In this document: positions 37,577 through 47,820 of the stretch, in pieces
How the letters are laid out: each line of letters starts with the position of its first letter
How positions within the stretch are numbered: position 1 is the first letter of the stretch
Source: Bacteroidota bacterium
GTDB taxonomy: Bacteria > Bacteroidota > Bacteroidia > Cytophagales > Cyclobacteriaceae
Reading direction: 5' to 3'
Assembly: GCA_016191555.1 (NCBI GenBank)
Contig: JACPVX010000017.1
Coordinates: 55,706-119,705, forward strand
Length of the DNA: 64,000 nt
The notes under the pieces: generated by a model
Told to the model about the DNA's origin: nothing
The model's database searches: none
The model's input: the letters and a program-made list of their open reading frames with translations, nothing else
Program-made: the position numbers and the translations under genes

Positions 37577-38434
37577 ATGCCCAAAATTTCTGAAACCGAT
37601 CTGATCTTAAACAGCGATGGAAGTGTTTATCACTTAAATCTGTTGCCCAAACATATCTCCGACACGATTATTGCGGTGGGAGATCCGAGTCGGGTGTACA
37701 TGGTCAGTCAGTTTTTTGATGAGGTAGAATTTGAAATGAATAAGCGTGAGTTCATCACGCACGTGGGCAAATACAATGGCAAACGGATTACGGTTATCAG
37801 CACGGGCATCGGCACTGATAATGTTGAAATCTTCTTTACGGAATTAGATGCGCTGGCCAACATCGATTTAAAAACAAGAGAGATCAAGCCCCGCAAGAAG
37901 AAGTTGAAAGTGGTGCGGATTGGTACATCGGGTTCGCTACAAGATGATGTGCCGGTGGGTGCACACTTGGTTTCAGATTATGCCGTTGGCCTGGATAATC
38001 TCATGAACTTCTACGATCTGCCCATGAATGATTTTGAGACAGGTTTGGCGCACGACATTCAAAAGAAGACCGGCATACCATTTATGCCCTATGTGGTGCA
38101 AGGATCGGAAGTATTACGCAATCAGCTTGGAGCAGATATGATTGTGGGCAACACGGTTACTTGTCCGGGGTTCTATGCGCCTCAAGGAAGAGAATTACGC
38201 TTGCCCATTCGCTTTCCGAAATTACTCGAAGATTTGAACTACTACCACAAAGGCGATTTCTGGCTCACTAATTTTGAGATGGAAACAGCAGGCTATTACG
38301 CGCTCGGGCGAATGCTAGGCCATGAAGTATTGAGCGTCAACGCCATCATCGCCAACCGGATGAAGAATAAGTTTTCGAAGAATCCCACCAAAGTGGTAGA
38401 ATCCCTGATCGAAAAGGTCCTCGACCGAATCTAA
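37577..38434 (+). CDS. Nucleoside phosphorylase (uridine phosphorylase-like)
   Basis: IIAVGDPSRVYMVSQFFD...VISTGIGTDNVEIFFTEL...FEMETAGYYALG. Confidence 0.85.
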   Translation: MPKISETDLILNSDGSVYHLNLLPKHISDTIIAVGDPSRVYMVSQFFDEVEFEMNKREFITHVGKYNGKRITVISTGIGTDNVEIFFTELDALANIDLKTREIKPRKKKLKVVRIGTSGSLQDDVPVGAHLVSDYAVGLDNLMNFYDLPMNDFETGLAHDIQKKTGIPFMPYVVQGSEVLRNQLGADMIVGNTVTCPGFYAPQGRELRLPIRFPKLLEDLNYYHKGDFWLTNFEMETAGYYALGRMLGHEVLSVNAIIANRMKNKFSKNPTKVVESLIEKVLDRI

Positions 38435-38436
38435 CC

Positions 38437-38685
38437 TTAAAAGGTAGCGCTGTCCATCTTTACAATTTGCTTTCCGGCCCGGAAAGGCTCGTTGTTATAG
38501 AAGCCGGAAAGAATGCGGTGCGCAATTTGTTCGATCACCAACTCATCTTCGGTTTTACCTTCCTTACCCCACCAATATACACGCTGCGGATGTTTCTTCA
38601 TGTCTTCCACATACGAGCGCGCATGTTGGTACTGATCTTCCGTGAAGGTGATGGTAAAGCAGGTTTTAACTTTTTGTGTTTCCAT
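38437..38685 (-). CDS. Small hypothetical protein (82 aa)
   Basis: ORF with ATG, minus strand between two plus-strand genes. Confidence 0.5.
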   Translation of the reverse strand: METQKVKTCFTITFTEDQYQHARSYVEDMKKHPQRVYWWGKEGKTEDELVIEQIAHRILSGFYNNEPFRAGKQIVKMDSATF

Positions 38686-38833
38686 AGTGCAGTTACAATT
38701 ACAAGTGTAGTGCCAAGAATTATACCGCTAGTTTATTCAATTTCATTGGTAAGGTCAAAACGCTTGCCCGAAGGTGGGCAACCCTGCCCGAAGTTGGGAC
38801 GTGCCATTACCACACAATCATTACCTTTGCTGC

Positions 38834-40066
38834 ATGAGAGAATACGGAATTTATACGCTGAAGAATGGTATTCGGGTAGTCCACAATCAGGTTACTACAA
38901 CCAAGATTGTGCATTGCGGCATTATGCTCGACATCGGCAGCCGCGATGAAGACGAAAGCAATCAGGGCATTGCCCATTTCTGGGAACACATGGCTTTCAA
39001 AGGCACCAAGAAGCGCAAGTCGTTTCATATTTTAAATCGGTTGGAATCGTTGGGTGGCGAACTCAACGCCTTCACCGATAAGGAGAAAATACTTTTCTAT
39101 GCTTCCCTGCGCGATGAATACACCGAGCGTGCGGTAGAGTTGCTGGCCGACATTACCTTCGAGTCCATTTTTCCCAAGGCGCAAATCGAAAAAGAGCGTC
39201 AGGTGATTTTGGAAGAGATGTCCATGTACTACGATGATCCCGAAGATTCTATACAAGACGAATTTGATGCCACCATTTTCTCGGGGCATTCGTTGGGGAT
39301 GAATACCCTCGGCACCGAAAAAACCGTGAAGTCTTTCTCTCGCAATGATTTCTTACGATTTGTGAAGCAGCACCTCGATACCCGAAAGATTGTTTTCACT
39401 TGCGTGGGAAACATTTCATTTGATCGTGTGGTACAATTGGCTGAAAAATACTTAGGTCACATTCCCAAGATGACCTCAGATAAGCGAAGAAAGAAGTTCA
39501 CCAACTATAAACCCAAAGAAGTAGAACTGAGACGCGAAATCAAACAGGCACGCTGCGCCATGGGCAGAACGGCCTACAAGCTTTCGGATGAAAAAAGAAC
39601 TCCCTTTTACATGCTCACCAATATTTTGGGCGGCTCGGGTATGAACTCCCGCTTGAATTTAGTACTCCGCGAAAAGCACGGATATGTGTATTCCATCGGT
39701 TCGCAGTTTGTTCCCTTTACCGATAGCGGTTTGTTTGTGATTTCGTTTGGCACCGATCCTTCGCAGTTGAAGAAAAGCATTTCGCTCGTCAAAGTAGAAC
39801 TATCCAAAATGCGCCACGAGCGATTAGGCATCAAGCAGCTTTCTGCGAGCAAAGAACAATTACTGGGGCACCTCGCCATGGCGCAGGAAAGCAACATTAG
39901 CTACATGATTATGATGGCCCGCAACCTGCTCGACATGGGGCGCATCTCTTCGTTCGAAGAAATTCAAGAAAGGATCAAAGAGACAACCGCCATTCAACTG
40001 CAAGAGCTTGCCAATGAAATGTTTGTCGAGCGCGACTTGAGTTGCCTGGTGATGTTACCGAAATAA
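38834..40066 (+). CDS. M16 family zinc metallopeptidase
   Basis: YTLKNGIRVVHNQ...GIAHFWEHMAFKGTKKR (HxxEH-type: HFWEH), typical M16; start set at MREYGIY. Confidence 0.9.
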   Translation: MREYGIYTLKNGIRVVHNQVTTTKIVHCGIMLDIGSRDEDESNQGIAHFWEHMAFKGTKKRKSFHILNRLESLGGELNAFTDKEKILFYASLRDEYTERAVELLADITFESIFPKAQIEKERQVILEEMSMYYDDPEDSIQDEFDATIFSGHSLGMNTLGTEKTVKSFSRNDFLRFVKQHLDTRKIVFTCVGNISFDRVVQLAEKYLGHIPKMTSDKRRKKFTNYKPKEVELRREIKQARCAMGRTAYKLSDEKRTPFYMLTNILGGSGMNSRLNLVLREKHGYVYSIGSQFVPFTDSGLFVISFGTDPSQLKKSISLVKVELSKMRHERLGIKQLSASKEQLLGHLAMAQESNISYMIMMARNLLDMGRISSFEEIQERIKETTAIQLQELANEMFVERDLSCLVMLPK

Positions 40067-40069
40067 AAC

Positions 40070-40705
40070 ATGGAGTTTATACCTGAATCTATAGACAACT
40101 ATTGCCGCGATCACACATCTGCGGAAAGTGCGCTGCTGAAAAAGATCAATCGCGATACCCATGCCGAAGTTTTAATGCCGCGCATGGTCTCCGGTCACTT
40201 GCAGGGTCGGTTTTTGTCATTGATTAGCAAGATGATGAAGCCACAACGCATTTTAGAAATCGGCACCTACACCGGTTACTCGGCCATTTGTTTAGCCGAG
40301 GGTCTAAATCCGACAGGCAAACTGATTACGATCGATATCAACGAAGAATTAGAAACCCGCGTCCGGGGATATTTCAAAGAGGTCGGATTAGAAAGTCAAA
40401 TCGATTACCGCATTGGCGATGCTGCCGAAATCATTCCCACACTCAACGAAACATTCGATCTCGTTTTTATCGATGCCGACAAAGAGAATTATCAGCGTTA
40501 TTACGATCTGGTGTTTGACAAAGTAGCAACCGGTGGAGTCATCATGGCCGACAATGTGTTGTGGAGTGGCAAGGTGGTAGGAGAGAAGAAAGATAAAGAC
40601 ACCCGCGCCATCATGGCCTTCAACGACTTTGTCACAAACGACCCCCGCGTGGAAAACATGCTGTTGCCACTGCGCGATGGAATTCTGTTAGCGAGAAAAT
40701 TATAA
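40070..40705 (+). CDS. O-methyltransferase (class I SAM, caffeoyl-CoA OMT type)
   Basis: RILEIGTYTGYSAICLAEGL, DLVFIDADKENYQRYYDL, GGVIMADNVLWSGKV. Confidence 0.9.
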   Translation: MEFIPESIDNYCRDHTSAESALLKKINRDTHAEVLMPRMVSGHLQGRFLSLISKMMKPQRILEIGTYTGYSAICLAEGLNPTGKLITIDINEELETRVRGYFKEVGLESQIDYRIGDAAEIIPTLNETFDLVFIDADKENYQRYYDLVFDKVATGGVIMADNVLWSGKVVGEKKDKDTRAIMAFNDFVTNDPRVENMLLPLRDGILLARKL

Positions 40706-40726
40706 TTTTCTCTATCTTTACAGCCG

Positions 40727-42490
40727 ATGAGATTTTTTGCAGTAGCACTCATTTTTTTCGGAACTGCTGCCTCACACGCCCAGTCTCCTGAAGTGCCCCA
40801 TAAAATGCATTTCGCCAACATGACACTCACTATCCGTGATGATGCCAAACGCGAAATTCAAAAAGATGTGGACGCCATGACTCGCCACGCCAAATACTTC
40901 AATGTAACGGCCGAGCGTGCTCGCATGTATTTTCCACTGATCTCCAAAATATTTGCAGAAGAAGGCTTGCCCGATGACTTCAAATATCTGGCGTTACAAG
41001 AAAGTTCGCTCGTAGCCGATGCGGTTTCTGTTTCAGATGCCGTGGGCTTTTGGCAATTCAAAGATTTCACCGCGCTCAGCGTAGGCTTGCGTGTCGATCG
41101 TGAAGTAGATGAGCGCATGAATATTGCTTCCGCATCGCGCGGGGCAGCTCTTTATCTGAAAAAGAACAATGAACAATTTGATAATTGGGTTTTGGCCTTG
41201 CAAGCTTATCAAATGGGAGCCGGTGGAGTGAAACGATCCGTAGGAGAAGCGCACAATGGCAAGCGTCATTTTGAAGTTACCTCCGAAACATACTGGTACA
41301 TCAAGAAATTTCTGGCACACAAAGTCGCGTTTGAGAAAGCCATTGGCAAGGAATCGGCTATCAAAGCCAATTTTGTGCAGATCAATAAACGCAAATCATT
41401 AGCTGAATTAGCAAAAGAAGTAGAGGTAGACGAGCAACTGCTCAAGCAATACAACAAGTGGGCGCTGAAGGGATTTATCCCGGAAGACAAAGTGTACATA
41501 GTAGTCGTGCCCAACGGCAAAATAGAAGACGCACTTCCGGTCATGGCGATGTCGTCAACCAAAGCATCCAAAGCCAAGCCGATGGGTAAGAAATCGGTGC
41601 CCGCCAATCCAACCTTAGAAACCACAACCATCAACGGGCTGATGGCGATCAAACCAACGGCAGGAGAATCGATGGTGGCGTTGTCGAATCGCGCGGGTAT
41701 TTCGTTGTCGAAATTTCTCAAGTACAACGAGATGCAGATCGACCATTCATTGGAGAGTTCGCGCTATTATTTTCTGCAAAAAAAGAAAACAACTGCAAGC
41801 GTGGCACAGCACAAGGTAGCAGTTGGAGATGACTGGTGGTCGATCAGCCAGCAATATGGTGTTCAGGTAAAGAAATTAAAGAAGTGGAATAAGGAGATAA
41901 TTGATCAGCAGTTAAAGGTGGGCTCGACCGTGTGGTTAAGTGCCAACCACGCTCAGCCACTTCCGGAAAAGCAGATGCTGTTTAGTGATCAGGAGGTGAT
42001 TGCCCTTGCCAATGAAACATTTAATTGGGATGCGAAGCCCGAAAATACCACTTCGAGTCCACCGAAACCGATTGAAGTGAGTGCACCGACTACCGAAGAT
42101 GTACAACCCGTCAGTACGGAAGCAATTCCCAATGAAAATGATTCAGCCGTTGTTCATTCTGTGATAAAAGGAGAGACCTTTTACTCGATTGCGAAAATTT
42201 ACCAGGTGTCGGTGGTGGATTTGATTGAGTGGAATAAACTTACAGCGCAAAGTAAATTGTATACCGGGCAAAAGCTGAACCTGTTTGTTCGCAAATCGAT
42301 GCAAACAGTACATGCCGACAGTGTAAAAGTCGGTTCAACAACAGAGACCTACCATGTGGTGAAGGAAAGTGACACACTCTACGCCATCGCCCGGCAATAT
42401 GGTGTGACAATCAAAGATTTAATGACCTGGAACGACAAGAAAGAATTAACTGTGAAAGAGGGCGAAAAACTAAAAATTCGTAAGAAGTAA
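40727..42490 (+). CDS. LysM lytic transglycosylase (MltD-like)
   Basis: FKYLALQESSLVADAVSVSDAVGFWQFK; several LysM repeats HSVIKGETFYSIAKIYQVSVVDLIEWN, YHVVKESDTLYAIARQYGVTIKDLMTWN. Confidence 0.9.
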   Translation: MRFFAVALIFFGTAASHAQSPEVPHKMHFANMTLTIRDDAKREIQKDVDAMTRHAKYFNVTAERARMYFPLISKIFAEEGLPDDFKYLALQESSLVADAVSVSDAVGFWQFKDFTALSVGLRVDREVDERMNIASASRGAALYLKKNNEQFDNWVLALQAYQMGAGGVKRSVGEAHNGKRHFEVTSETYWYIKKFLAHKVAFEKAIGKESAIKANFVQINKRKSLAELAKEVEVDEQLLKQYNKWALKGFIPEDKVYIVVVPNGKIEDALPVMAMSSTKASKAKPMGKKSVPANPTLETTTINGLMAIKPTAGESMVALSNRAGISLSKFLKYNEMQIDHSLESSRYYFLQKKKTTASVAQHKVAVGDDWWSISQQYGVQVKKLKKWNKEIIDQQLKVGSTVWLSANHAQPLPEKQMLFSDQEVIALANETFNWDAKPENTTSSPPKPIEVSAPTTEDVQPVSTEAIPNENDSAVVHSVIKGETFYSIAKIYQVSVVDLIEWNKLTAQSKLYTGQKLNLFVRKSMQTVHADSVKVGSTTETYHVVKESDTLYAIARQYGVTIKDLMTWNDKKELTVKEGEKLKIRKK

Positions 42491-42627
42491 CCATCTTTTT
42501 TATATTTTAGTGTATCAAATTCTTACTTAGATGGGTTCTTCGCTTACTGGCCCGATGTGGTATGGATTTAATAGCTTATTTTTGAATAATTGTTTTAGTT
42601 TGTTGGTACTTAGAAAACGAAAATAGA

Positions 42628-43047
42628 ATGTTGACTGAAACGTCTGCCAAAGTGCTTGATCTTGTGATGTTAGTGGATGATAATGACACTGATAATTTTA
42701 TCAGTAAGCGCATTATTGAGATCACTAAATTTGCAAAGAGAGTGGAAGTGAAGAGTTCGGGAAAAGGTGCTTTGGATTATTTGAAGGAATTCGAAAAAGA
42801 TGCCGAGAATCTACCCAGCATTATCTTCTTAGATATCAATATGCCCATTGTAGATGGGTTTGTATTTCTCTACGAATTCGAAAAGTTTGGCGAGTTGGTA
42901 CGAAACAAGTGCAAAGTCATCATCCTGTCCAGCTCGGATAACAAGCGCGACATCGACAAAATCGTCAATAATAACTTTGTCATTAAGTTTATTACCAAGC
43001 CACTCACCGAAGTAGCGTTGGATGAGATCAAACTTAGCAATCTTTAA
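42628..43047 (+). CDS. Stand-alone receiver-domain response regulator
   Basis: VMLVDDNDTDNFISKRIIE...IIFLDINMPIVDGFVFL...VIILSSS. Confidence 0.9.
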   Translation: MLTETSAKVLDLVMLVDDNDTDNFISKRIIEITKFAKRVEVKSSGKGALDYLKEFEKDAENLPSIIFLDINMPIVDGFVFLYEFEKFGELVRNKCKVIILSSSDNKRDIDKIVNNNFVIKFITKPLTEVALDEIKLSNL

Positions 43048-43104
43048 CATTAGCCTTAATAACTAAGGTTTGCTATTTTGCGCTAGTTTTCAAATTAACT
43101 AGCC

Positions 43105-44031
43105 ATGAGAAAAATCCCCACCCAAGCTGCCTTAGTCCTAGCTTTCATTTTAGTCCTTTTTACATCCGCGCAAGCGCAGGTAGTAAAAGTCGACACCATT
43201 ACCCATTGGAAGAAAGCCTTTAAAGCCGGCCTCAATCTGAATCAAGCTACTTTCTCTTCCAATTGGAAGGCGGGTGGTGTCAATTCCATTGGCTTTACCG
43301 CCATGCTCAATTACAAAGCCAATTATAAGAAGGATAAAGTCTCCTGGGACAATGAAATCGACCTTTCCTATGGTATGGTGAACAACCAGGGCCAGGGCTA
43401 TCGCAAAACCATCGACCGCATCTTTTTAGATACAAAGTATGGCCATTCACTCAGCGAACATTGGGACCTTTCCGCATCCGCCAACTTCCAGTCGCAGTTT
43501 GCTGGTGGTTATACCTATATCAAAGATGCCAACGGAGTGGAGCAGCCTAAACTGATCTCCGATATCCTCGCACCCGCTTATATTACCGCAGCCTTGGGTT
43601 TTGAATATCATCCGGCCGATTACTTTAAATTACGCTTGTCGCCATTTTCTCCTCGTCTTACCATCGTAAAAGAAGTCGGAAGTTATTACGATCCGGTTAC
43701 CAACCCAACGCCATTCGGTGTAAACCCGAACGAGTCTACCCGCTTTCAGTGGTTGGCTTTTCAAATGTTGGCAGAATACAACAAAGACATTGCTGAAAAC
43801 ATTAACCTGAAATGGAGATACATTCTCTTCATGGATTACGAGAAGATTGATGTCAACAAAATTGACCATCGTTTAGATCTGAACCTCACCGCCAAGGTGA
43901 ACAAGTTTGTGAATGTAAGCTTAGGAGGCATTTTGATGTACTTCTATGCGCAAGACAAAGATGTGCAATTGAGTCAGGCACTTTCGCTGGGCGTGATGTA
44001 CACCTTCCAGAACTACGAAGAGAAAAAGTAA
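43105..44031 (+). CDS. DUF3078 family outer membrane protein
   Basis: Signal peptide; WKKAFKAGLNLNQATFSSNWKAGGVNSIGFTAMLNYKANYKKDKVSWDNEIDLSYG. Confidence 0.85.
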   Translation: MRKIPTQAALVLAFILVLFTSAQAQVVKVDTITHWKKAFKAGLNLNQATFSSNWKAGGVNSIGFTAMLNYKANYKKDKVSWDNEIDLSYGMVNNQGQGYRKTIDRIFLDTKYGHSLSEHWDLSASANFQSQFAGGYTYIKDANGVEQPKLISDILAPAYITAALGFEYHPADYFKLRLSPFSPRLTIVKEVGSYYDPVTNPTPFGVNPNESTRFQWLAFQMLAEYNKDIAENINLKWRYILFMDYEKIDVNKIDHRLDLNLTAKVNKFVNVSLGGILMYFYAQDKDVQLSQALSLGVMYTFQNYEEKK

Positions 44032-44048
44032 TACCAGTTCCTAAAAGC

Positions 44049-44573
44049 ATGGATGCGGTGATTGTTCGAGAGGCCACGAAAGAAGACTTGCCGTCCATTC
44101 TGCAAGTCGCCATCGCATCGTATGAGCATACCTTCGCGGCATTCAACACGCGTGAGAACATGGATGCTTTTTATGCGGAGAATTACACGCTTGACAAGTT
44201 CATCGCTGAATTCGATGAGCCGAACTCTATATTATTTGTCTCTTGCCGAAACCATCAGGTGGTAGGGTTTATTCGCTTGCGCATCAGCCACGAAGCAGAC
44301 GAGCATCTGGATGGAAAAGCAATCGAACTGCAACGCTTGTACATTCACCCCGATCATCAGGGCATCCGGGCGGGGGCATTGTTGATGCAGCGCGCGCTGG
44401 ATTATGCAGTCGAGCATCGGTTTGATTGGATTTGGCTAGGTGTGTGGGAACGCAACTATAAAGCACAAGCATTTTATGCAAAGCACGGGTTCATGCGCTT
44501 CAGCGAACACGTGTTTCAAATGGGAGACGATCCACAAATTGATTGGTTATTAAAACGAAAATTATCCAACTAG
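44049..44573 (+). CDS. GNAT N-acetyltransferase
   Basis: IELQRLYIHPDHQGIRAGALLMQRALDYA...WLGVWERNYKAQAFYAKHGF. Confidence 0.88.
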   Translation: MDAVIVREATKEDLPSILQVAIASYEHTFAAFNTRENMDAFYAENYTLDKFIAEFDEPNSILFVSCRNHQVVGFIRLRISHEADEHLDGKAIELQRLYIHPDHQGIRAGALLMQRALDYAVEHRFDWIWLGVWERNYKAQAFYAKHGFMRFSEHVFQMGDDPQIDWLLKRKLSN

Positions 44574-44574
44574 T

Positions 44575-46131
44575 ATGTCAAAAGAATCATTTATCAGTGC
44601 GATCAGTGCATCGTATAATTTTGCAGGTCCCCGTATTTTTCTGGGAGCCGGTGTAGTAGAAGGCCAGATTGTGGCGGAAGCTCCGGTGCACCTCTCATTG
44701 AAAATGATGAACCGACACGGGTTGGTTACAGGCGCTACGGGCTCCGGTAAAACGCGCACGCTGCAATTGATGGCCGAGCAACTTTCGGCAGCAGGCGTGC
44801 CTGTGTTTATGCCTGATATGAAAGGCGATGTTTCGGGATTGGCGAAAGAAGGAACCACCAACGATAAAATCAATGAACGCGTCAAAGCGCTGAACATATC
44901 CGGCTACGCGCCTGCTGGTTTTCCAGTAGAGTTGTATTCCCTTAGTGGGAAGGTGGGAGCACAGATGCGCGCTACGGTGAGCGAGTTCGGGCCGGTGTTG
45001 CTCGGTAAAGTATTGGAGCTAAACGAAGTGCAGTCGGGTGTGCTGATGATTATCTTCAAATATGCCGATGATAAAAAACTCCCCATCGTTGATTTAAACG
45101 ATTTGAAGAAAGTGTTAAACTTCCTTTCGGAAGGAGAGGGCGCAAAGGAAATCAAAGAAGCTTACGGCAAAATATCTCCCGCTACCGCCAGCACCATGCT
45201 GCGCAAGATCGTTGCCTTAGAGCAGCAAGGCGTCAACCAGTTGTTTGGCGAGAAATCGTTTGACATAGAAGATCTGATGGAGAAAGTAGATGGTCGCGGA
45301 GTGATCAGTTTGCTCAACGTTTCGGATGTGCAGGGACAACCAGCGATCTTCTCAACGTTCATGTTATCGTTGCTGGCAGAGTTGTATCAACGACTGCCGG
45401 AAGCCGGGGACCTCGATAAGCCGAAACTGATTTTCTTTTTAGATGAAGCGCACTTGCTGTTTAAAGATGCGCCCAAGGCATTCATGGATCAGATCGAGCA
45501 AGTCATCCGATTGATCCGCTCAAAAGGCGTGGGGATATTCTTTTGTACACAGTTAGTACAAGATGTGCCGCCATCGGTTTTATCCCAGCTGGGAAACCGG
45601 GTGAGCCACGTGATCCGCGCCTTTACACCTAATGATGTGAAGGCGTTGAAAGAGACGGTGAAGACATTCCCGAAGTCGACCTTCTATGATTTGGAACAAC
45701 AGTTTACGCAATTGGGAATAGGGCAGGCGTTCATCACGGTGTTGAATGAAAAAGGCATTCCTACTGAAACCGTATTGACCCATTTGGCACCACCGGCTTC
45801 GTTGATGGGCCCGTTGACCGAAGCGGAATACAAAGCGCACTTGAGTCAGTCGGAGCTATACAAGAAATACCAGGAGACGATCGATCCGCAAAGCGCCTTC
45901 GAGATGCTGAACGAACGCATTCAGGCGACAGAACAAAAAGAAGAGGCGGAGAAAGAGGAGAAAGCGGCAGCCGCCCCGGCACCTAAATCCGGCCGCGCAG
46001 AAAAGAGCACGTTTGAAGAAGTGATTAATTCGCCCATCACGAAGCAAATTGGCAAAGAGTTGGTGCGTGGGGTGTTTGGGATGCTCTTCGGCACTGCGCC
46101 AAGAAGGACTACGTCCCGGAGGAGGTGGTAG
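44575..46131 (+). CDS. HerA-like helicase / DUF853 ATPase
   Basis: GLVTGATGSGKTRTLQLMAEQLS, VFMPDMKGDVSGLAKEG, KLIFFLDEAHLLFKDAPKAFMDQIEQVIRLIRSKGVGIFFCTQ. Confidence 0.9.
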   Translation: MSKESFISAISASYNFAGPRIFLGAGVVEGQIVAEAPVHLSLKMMNRHGLVTGATGSGKTRTLQLMAEQLSAAGVPVFMPDMKGDVSGLAKEGTTNDKINERVKALNISGYAPAGFPVELYSLSGKVGAQMRATVSEFGPVLLGKVLELNEVQSGVLMIIFKYADDKKLPIVDLNDLKKVLNFLSEGEGAKEIKEAYGKISPATASTMLRKIVALEQQGVNQLFGEKSFDIEDLMEKVDGRGVISLLNVSDVQGQPAIFSTFMLSLLAELYQRLPEAGDLDKPKLIFFLDEAHLLFKDAPKAFMDQIEQVIRLIRSKGVGIFFCTQLVQDVPPSVLSQLGNRVSHVIRAFTPNDVKALKETVKTFPKSTFYDLEQQFTQLGIGQAFITVLNEKGIPTETVLTHLAPPASLMGPLTEAEYKAHLSQSELYKKYQETIDPQSAFEMLNERIQATEQKEEAEKEEKAAAAPAPKSGRAEKSTFEEVINSPITKQIGKELVRGVFGMLFGTAPRRTTSRRRW

Positions 46132-46174
46132 AAACAATTTTCTCTTCTAAACGCAATTAAAGTTTATTCAATCC

Positions 46175-46744
46175 ATGTCCATCGAAGAGAAGGTAAAGTT
46201 GGTAGAGGGTGTGTTCGATCAACTGGACCAGCAGATTGCAGCGTTTCAAAGTGCTTCGTCCTTGCATTGCAAATGGGGCTGTGGCAAATGCTGCTACAAA
46301 GCCGATATTGAAGCGACCATTCTGGAGTTTTTGCCTTTCGCGCTTTTTCTGCATCAACAAAATCAGGCAGAAGAGTGGCTCAACAATCTGCAAGAAACCG
46401 ATTCTTCGATCTGCCTTATATTAAATCCCACACAAAATGGGGCCGGCCTCTGCTCTCAATACAAACATCGCGGATTGATCTGCCGCCTCTTTGGCTATTC
46501 GGCCCGCACTACCAAATATGGTAAGCCCGAGTTGGTCACCTGCCAGATCATTAAAACAGAACAACAGGAAAACTTTGTGAAAGCGGAAGCAGCCATTGAA
46601 CAAGGGCTGGACGTGCCGGTGATGAGCAACTTCTATATGCAGTTGCACAGCATCGATTTTGAATTGACTCGTGAGTTTTTTCCGATTAACGTGGCCATGC
46701 GCAAGGCCATCGAAACGGTGCTGCAGTATTACGCCTATCGGTGA
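46175..46744 (+). CDS. YkgJ-type Cys-cluster protein
   Basis: CKWGCGKCCYKADIEAT...CSQYKHRGLICRLFGYSART. Confidence 0.8.
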   Translation: MSIEEKVKLVEGVFDQLDQQIAAFQSASSLHCKWGCGKCCYKADIEATILEFLPFALFLHQQNQAEEWLNNLQETDSSICLILNPTQNGAGLCSQYKHRGLICRLFGYSARTTKYGKPELVTCQIIKTEQQENFVKAEAAIEQGLDVPVMSNFYMQLHSIDFELTREFFPINVAMRKAIETVLQYYAYR

Positions 46745-46941
46745 AGAAGATGTAACAGCGTTTGGCCGATTTTAGGTAGCTCCTGTAAACGCTGTTCAAG
46801 ACCCTTTAGCTTCGCCAAGGGCAGAGAGGCAGAAATATCCATGCTTCCACCCACTAAAATGGTTAGACTGATCATTGCCACTCCTAATCCTAGCCCCAGC
46901 ATCCAGTTTTTATTGATCTTCATACCTCGTTTTCGCTTCAT
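46735..46941 (-). CDS. Small membrane protein, hypothetical
   Basis: One TM helix WMLGLGLGVAMISLTILVGGS. Confidence 0.4.
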   Translation of the reverse strand: MKRKRGMKINKNWMLGLGLGVAMISLTILVGGSMDISASLPLAKLKGLEQRLQELPKIGQTLLHLLHR

Positions 46942-47127
46942 TTGGCGTTTTTAAATCGCAGGAACTTATTCTTCAGCCCTTTCGTATCTAATTACTCGGC
47001 TATCGGCCAAAGGTTACAATTTTGCCTTTTTAGCCATCCAACCGAGATTGGATAATTTCTGGTAGATTTGTTGCTGTAGATGCTCTAGAATTACAAAACT
47101 GATCCGATTTTTTTAAACAACTGGATT

Positions 47128-47697
47128 ATGATGAAGCTAAGATGGTTCACTCTTTTGTTTTTGGCAGTTGCGGTCACATCTCTGCATGCGCAAGAGGGTG
47201 GCCCTGTGAAGTGGATGACTTTTGAGGAGGCCGTGGCCAAAGCCAAGGTGGAGAAAAGAAAGCTATTTATTGATGTTTACACGGATTGGTGTGGCTGGTG
47301 CAAGGTGATGGATAAGAATACCTTTTCCGACCCCGTCATTGCCAAATTGTTAAATGAAAATTTCTATCCCGTAAAGTTGGATGCCGAACAAACAGCAGAC
47401 ATCGTATTCAATGGCACTACTTTTAAGTTCGTTCCTTACGGGAATAAGGGGACTCATCAATTAGCGGCTGCTTTGCTGAATAATCAATTAAGCTACCCGA
47501 CTGTTACTTTCTTAGAAGACGATTTCTCGGCCGTGTATCCTGTTCCCGGCTACCGCAAGCCAGACGAGTTTCATCCGTTGTTGGTTTTCTTTGCCGAAAA
47601 CCACCACAAAAAAGGGGCTAATCAATATGCGGAGTTCTTAAAAACGTATAAGTCACCTTACAATACCGTTCCTGCCGCTGCTGGTCCGGGAAAGTAA
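47128..47697 (+). CDS. Exported thioredoxin-fold protein
   Basis: KLFIDVYTDWCGWCKVMDKNTFSDPVIAKLLNENFYPVKLDAE (WCGWC). Confidence 0.88.
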   Translation: MMKLRWFTLLFLAVAVTSLHAQEGGPVKWMTFEEAVAKAKVEKRKLFIDVYTDWCGWCKVMDKNTFSDPVIAKLLNENFYPVKLDAEQTADIVFNGTTFKFVPYGNKGTHQLAAALLNNQLSYPTVTFLEDDFSAVYPVPGYRKPDEFHPLLVFFAENHHKKGANQYAEFLKTYKSPYNTVPAAAGPGK

Positions 47698-47820
47698 GAG
47701 TTTGATTAGTTCGCTCCTCAAAAAAAGAACGCCTAAAACTCACAAATTGATCTTAGATTTGTTTCGCAGATAGTTTGGCACAAATATGGTTTACTATCTA
47801 CTGATCCAAATCCATTGATT

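Noticed and set aside
38774-38833. Upstream N-terminal extension of the M16 peptidase
   Set aside because: Extension overlaps repeat and promoter element and does not resemble M16 N-termini
40858-41727. Minus-strand ORFs inside the LysM transglycosylase gene
   Set aside because: Antisense shadows of a confident coding gene
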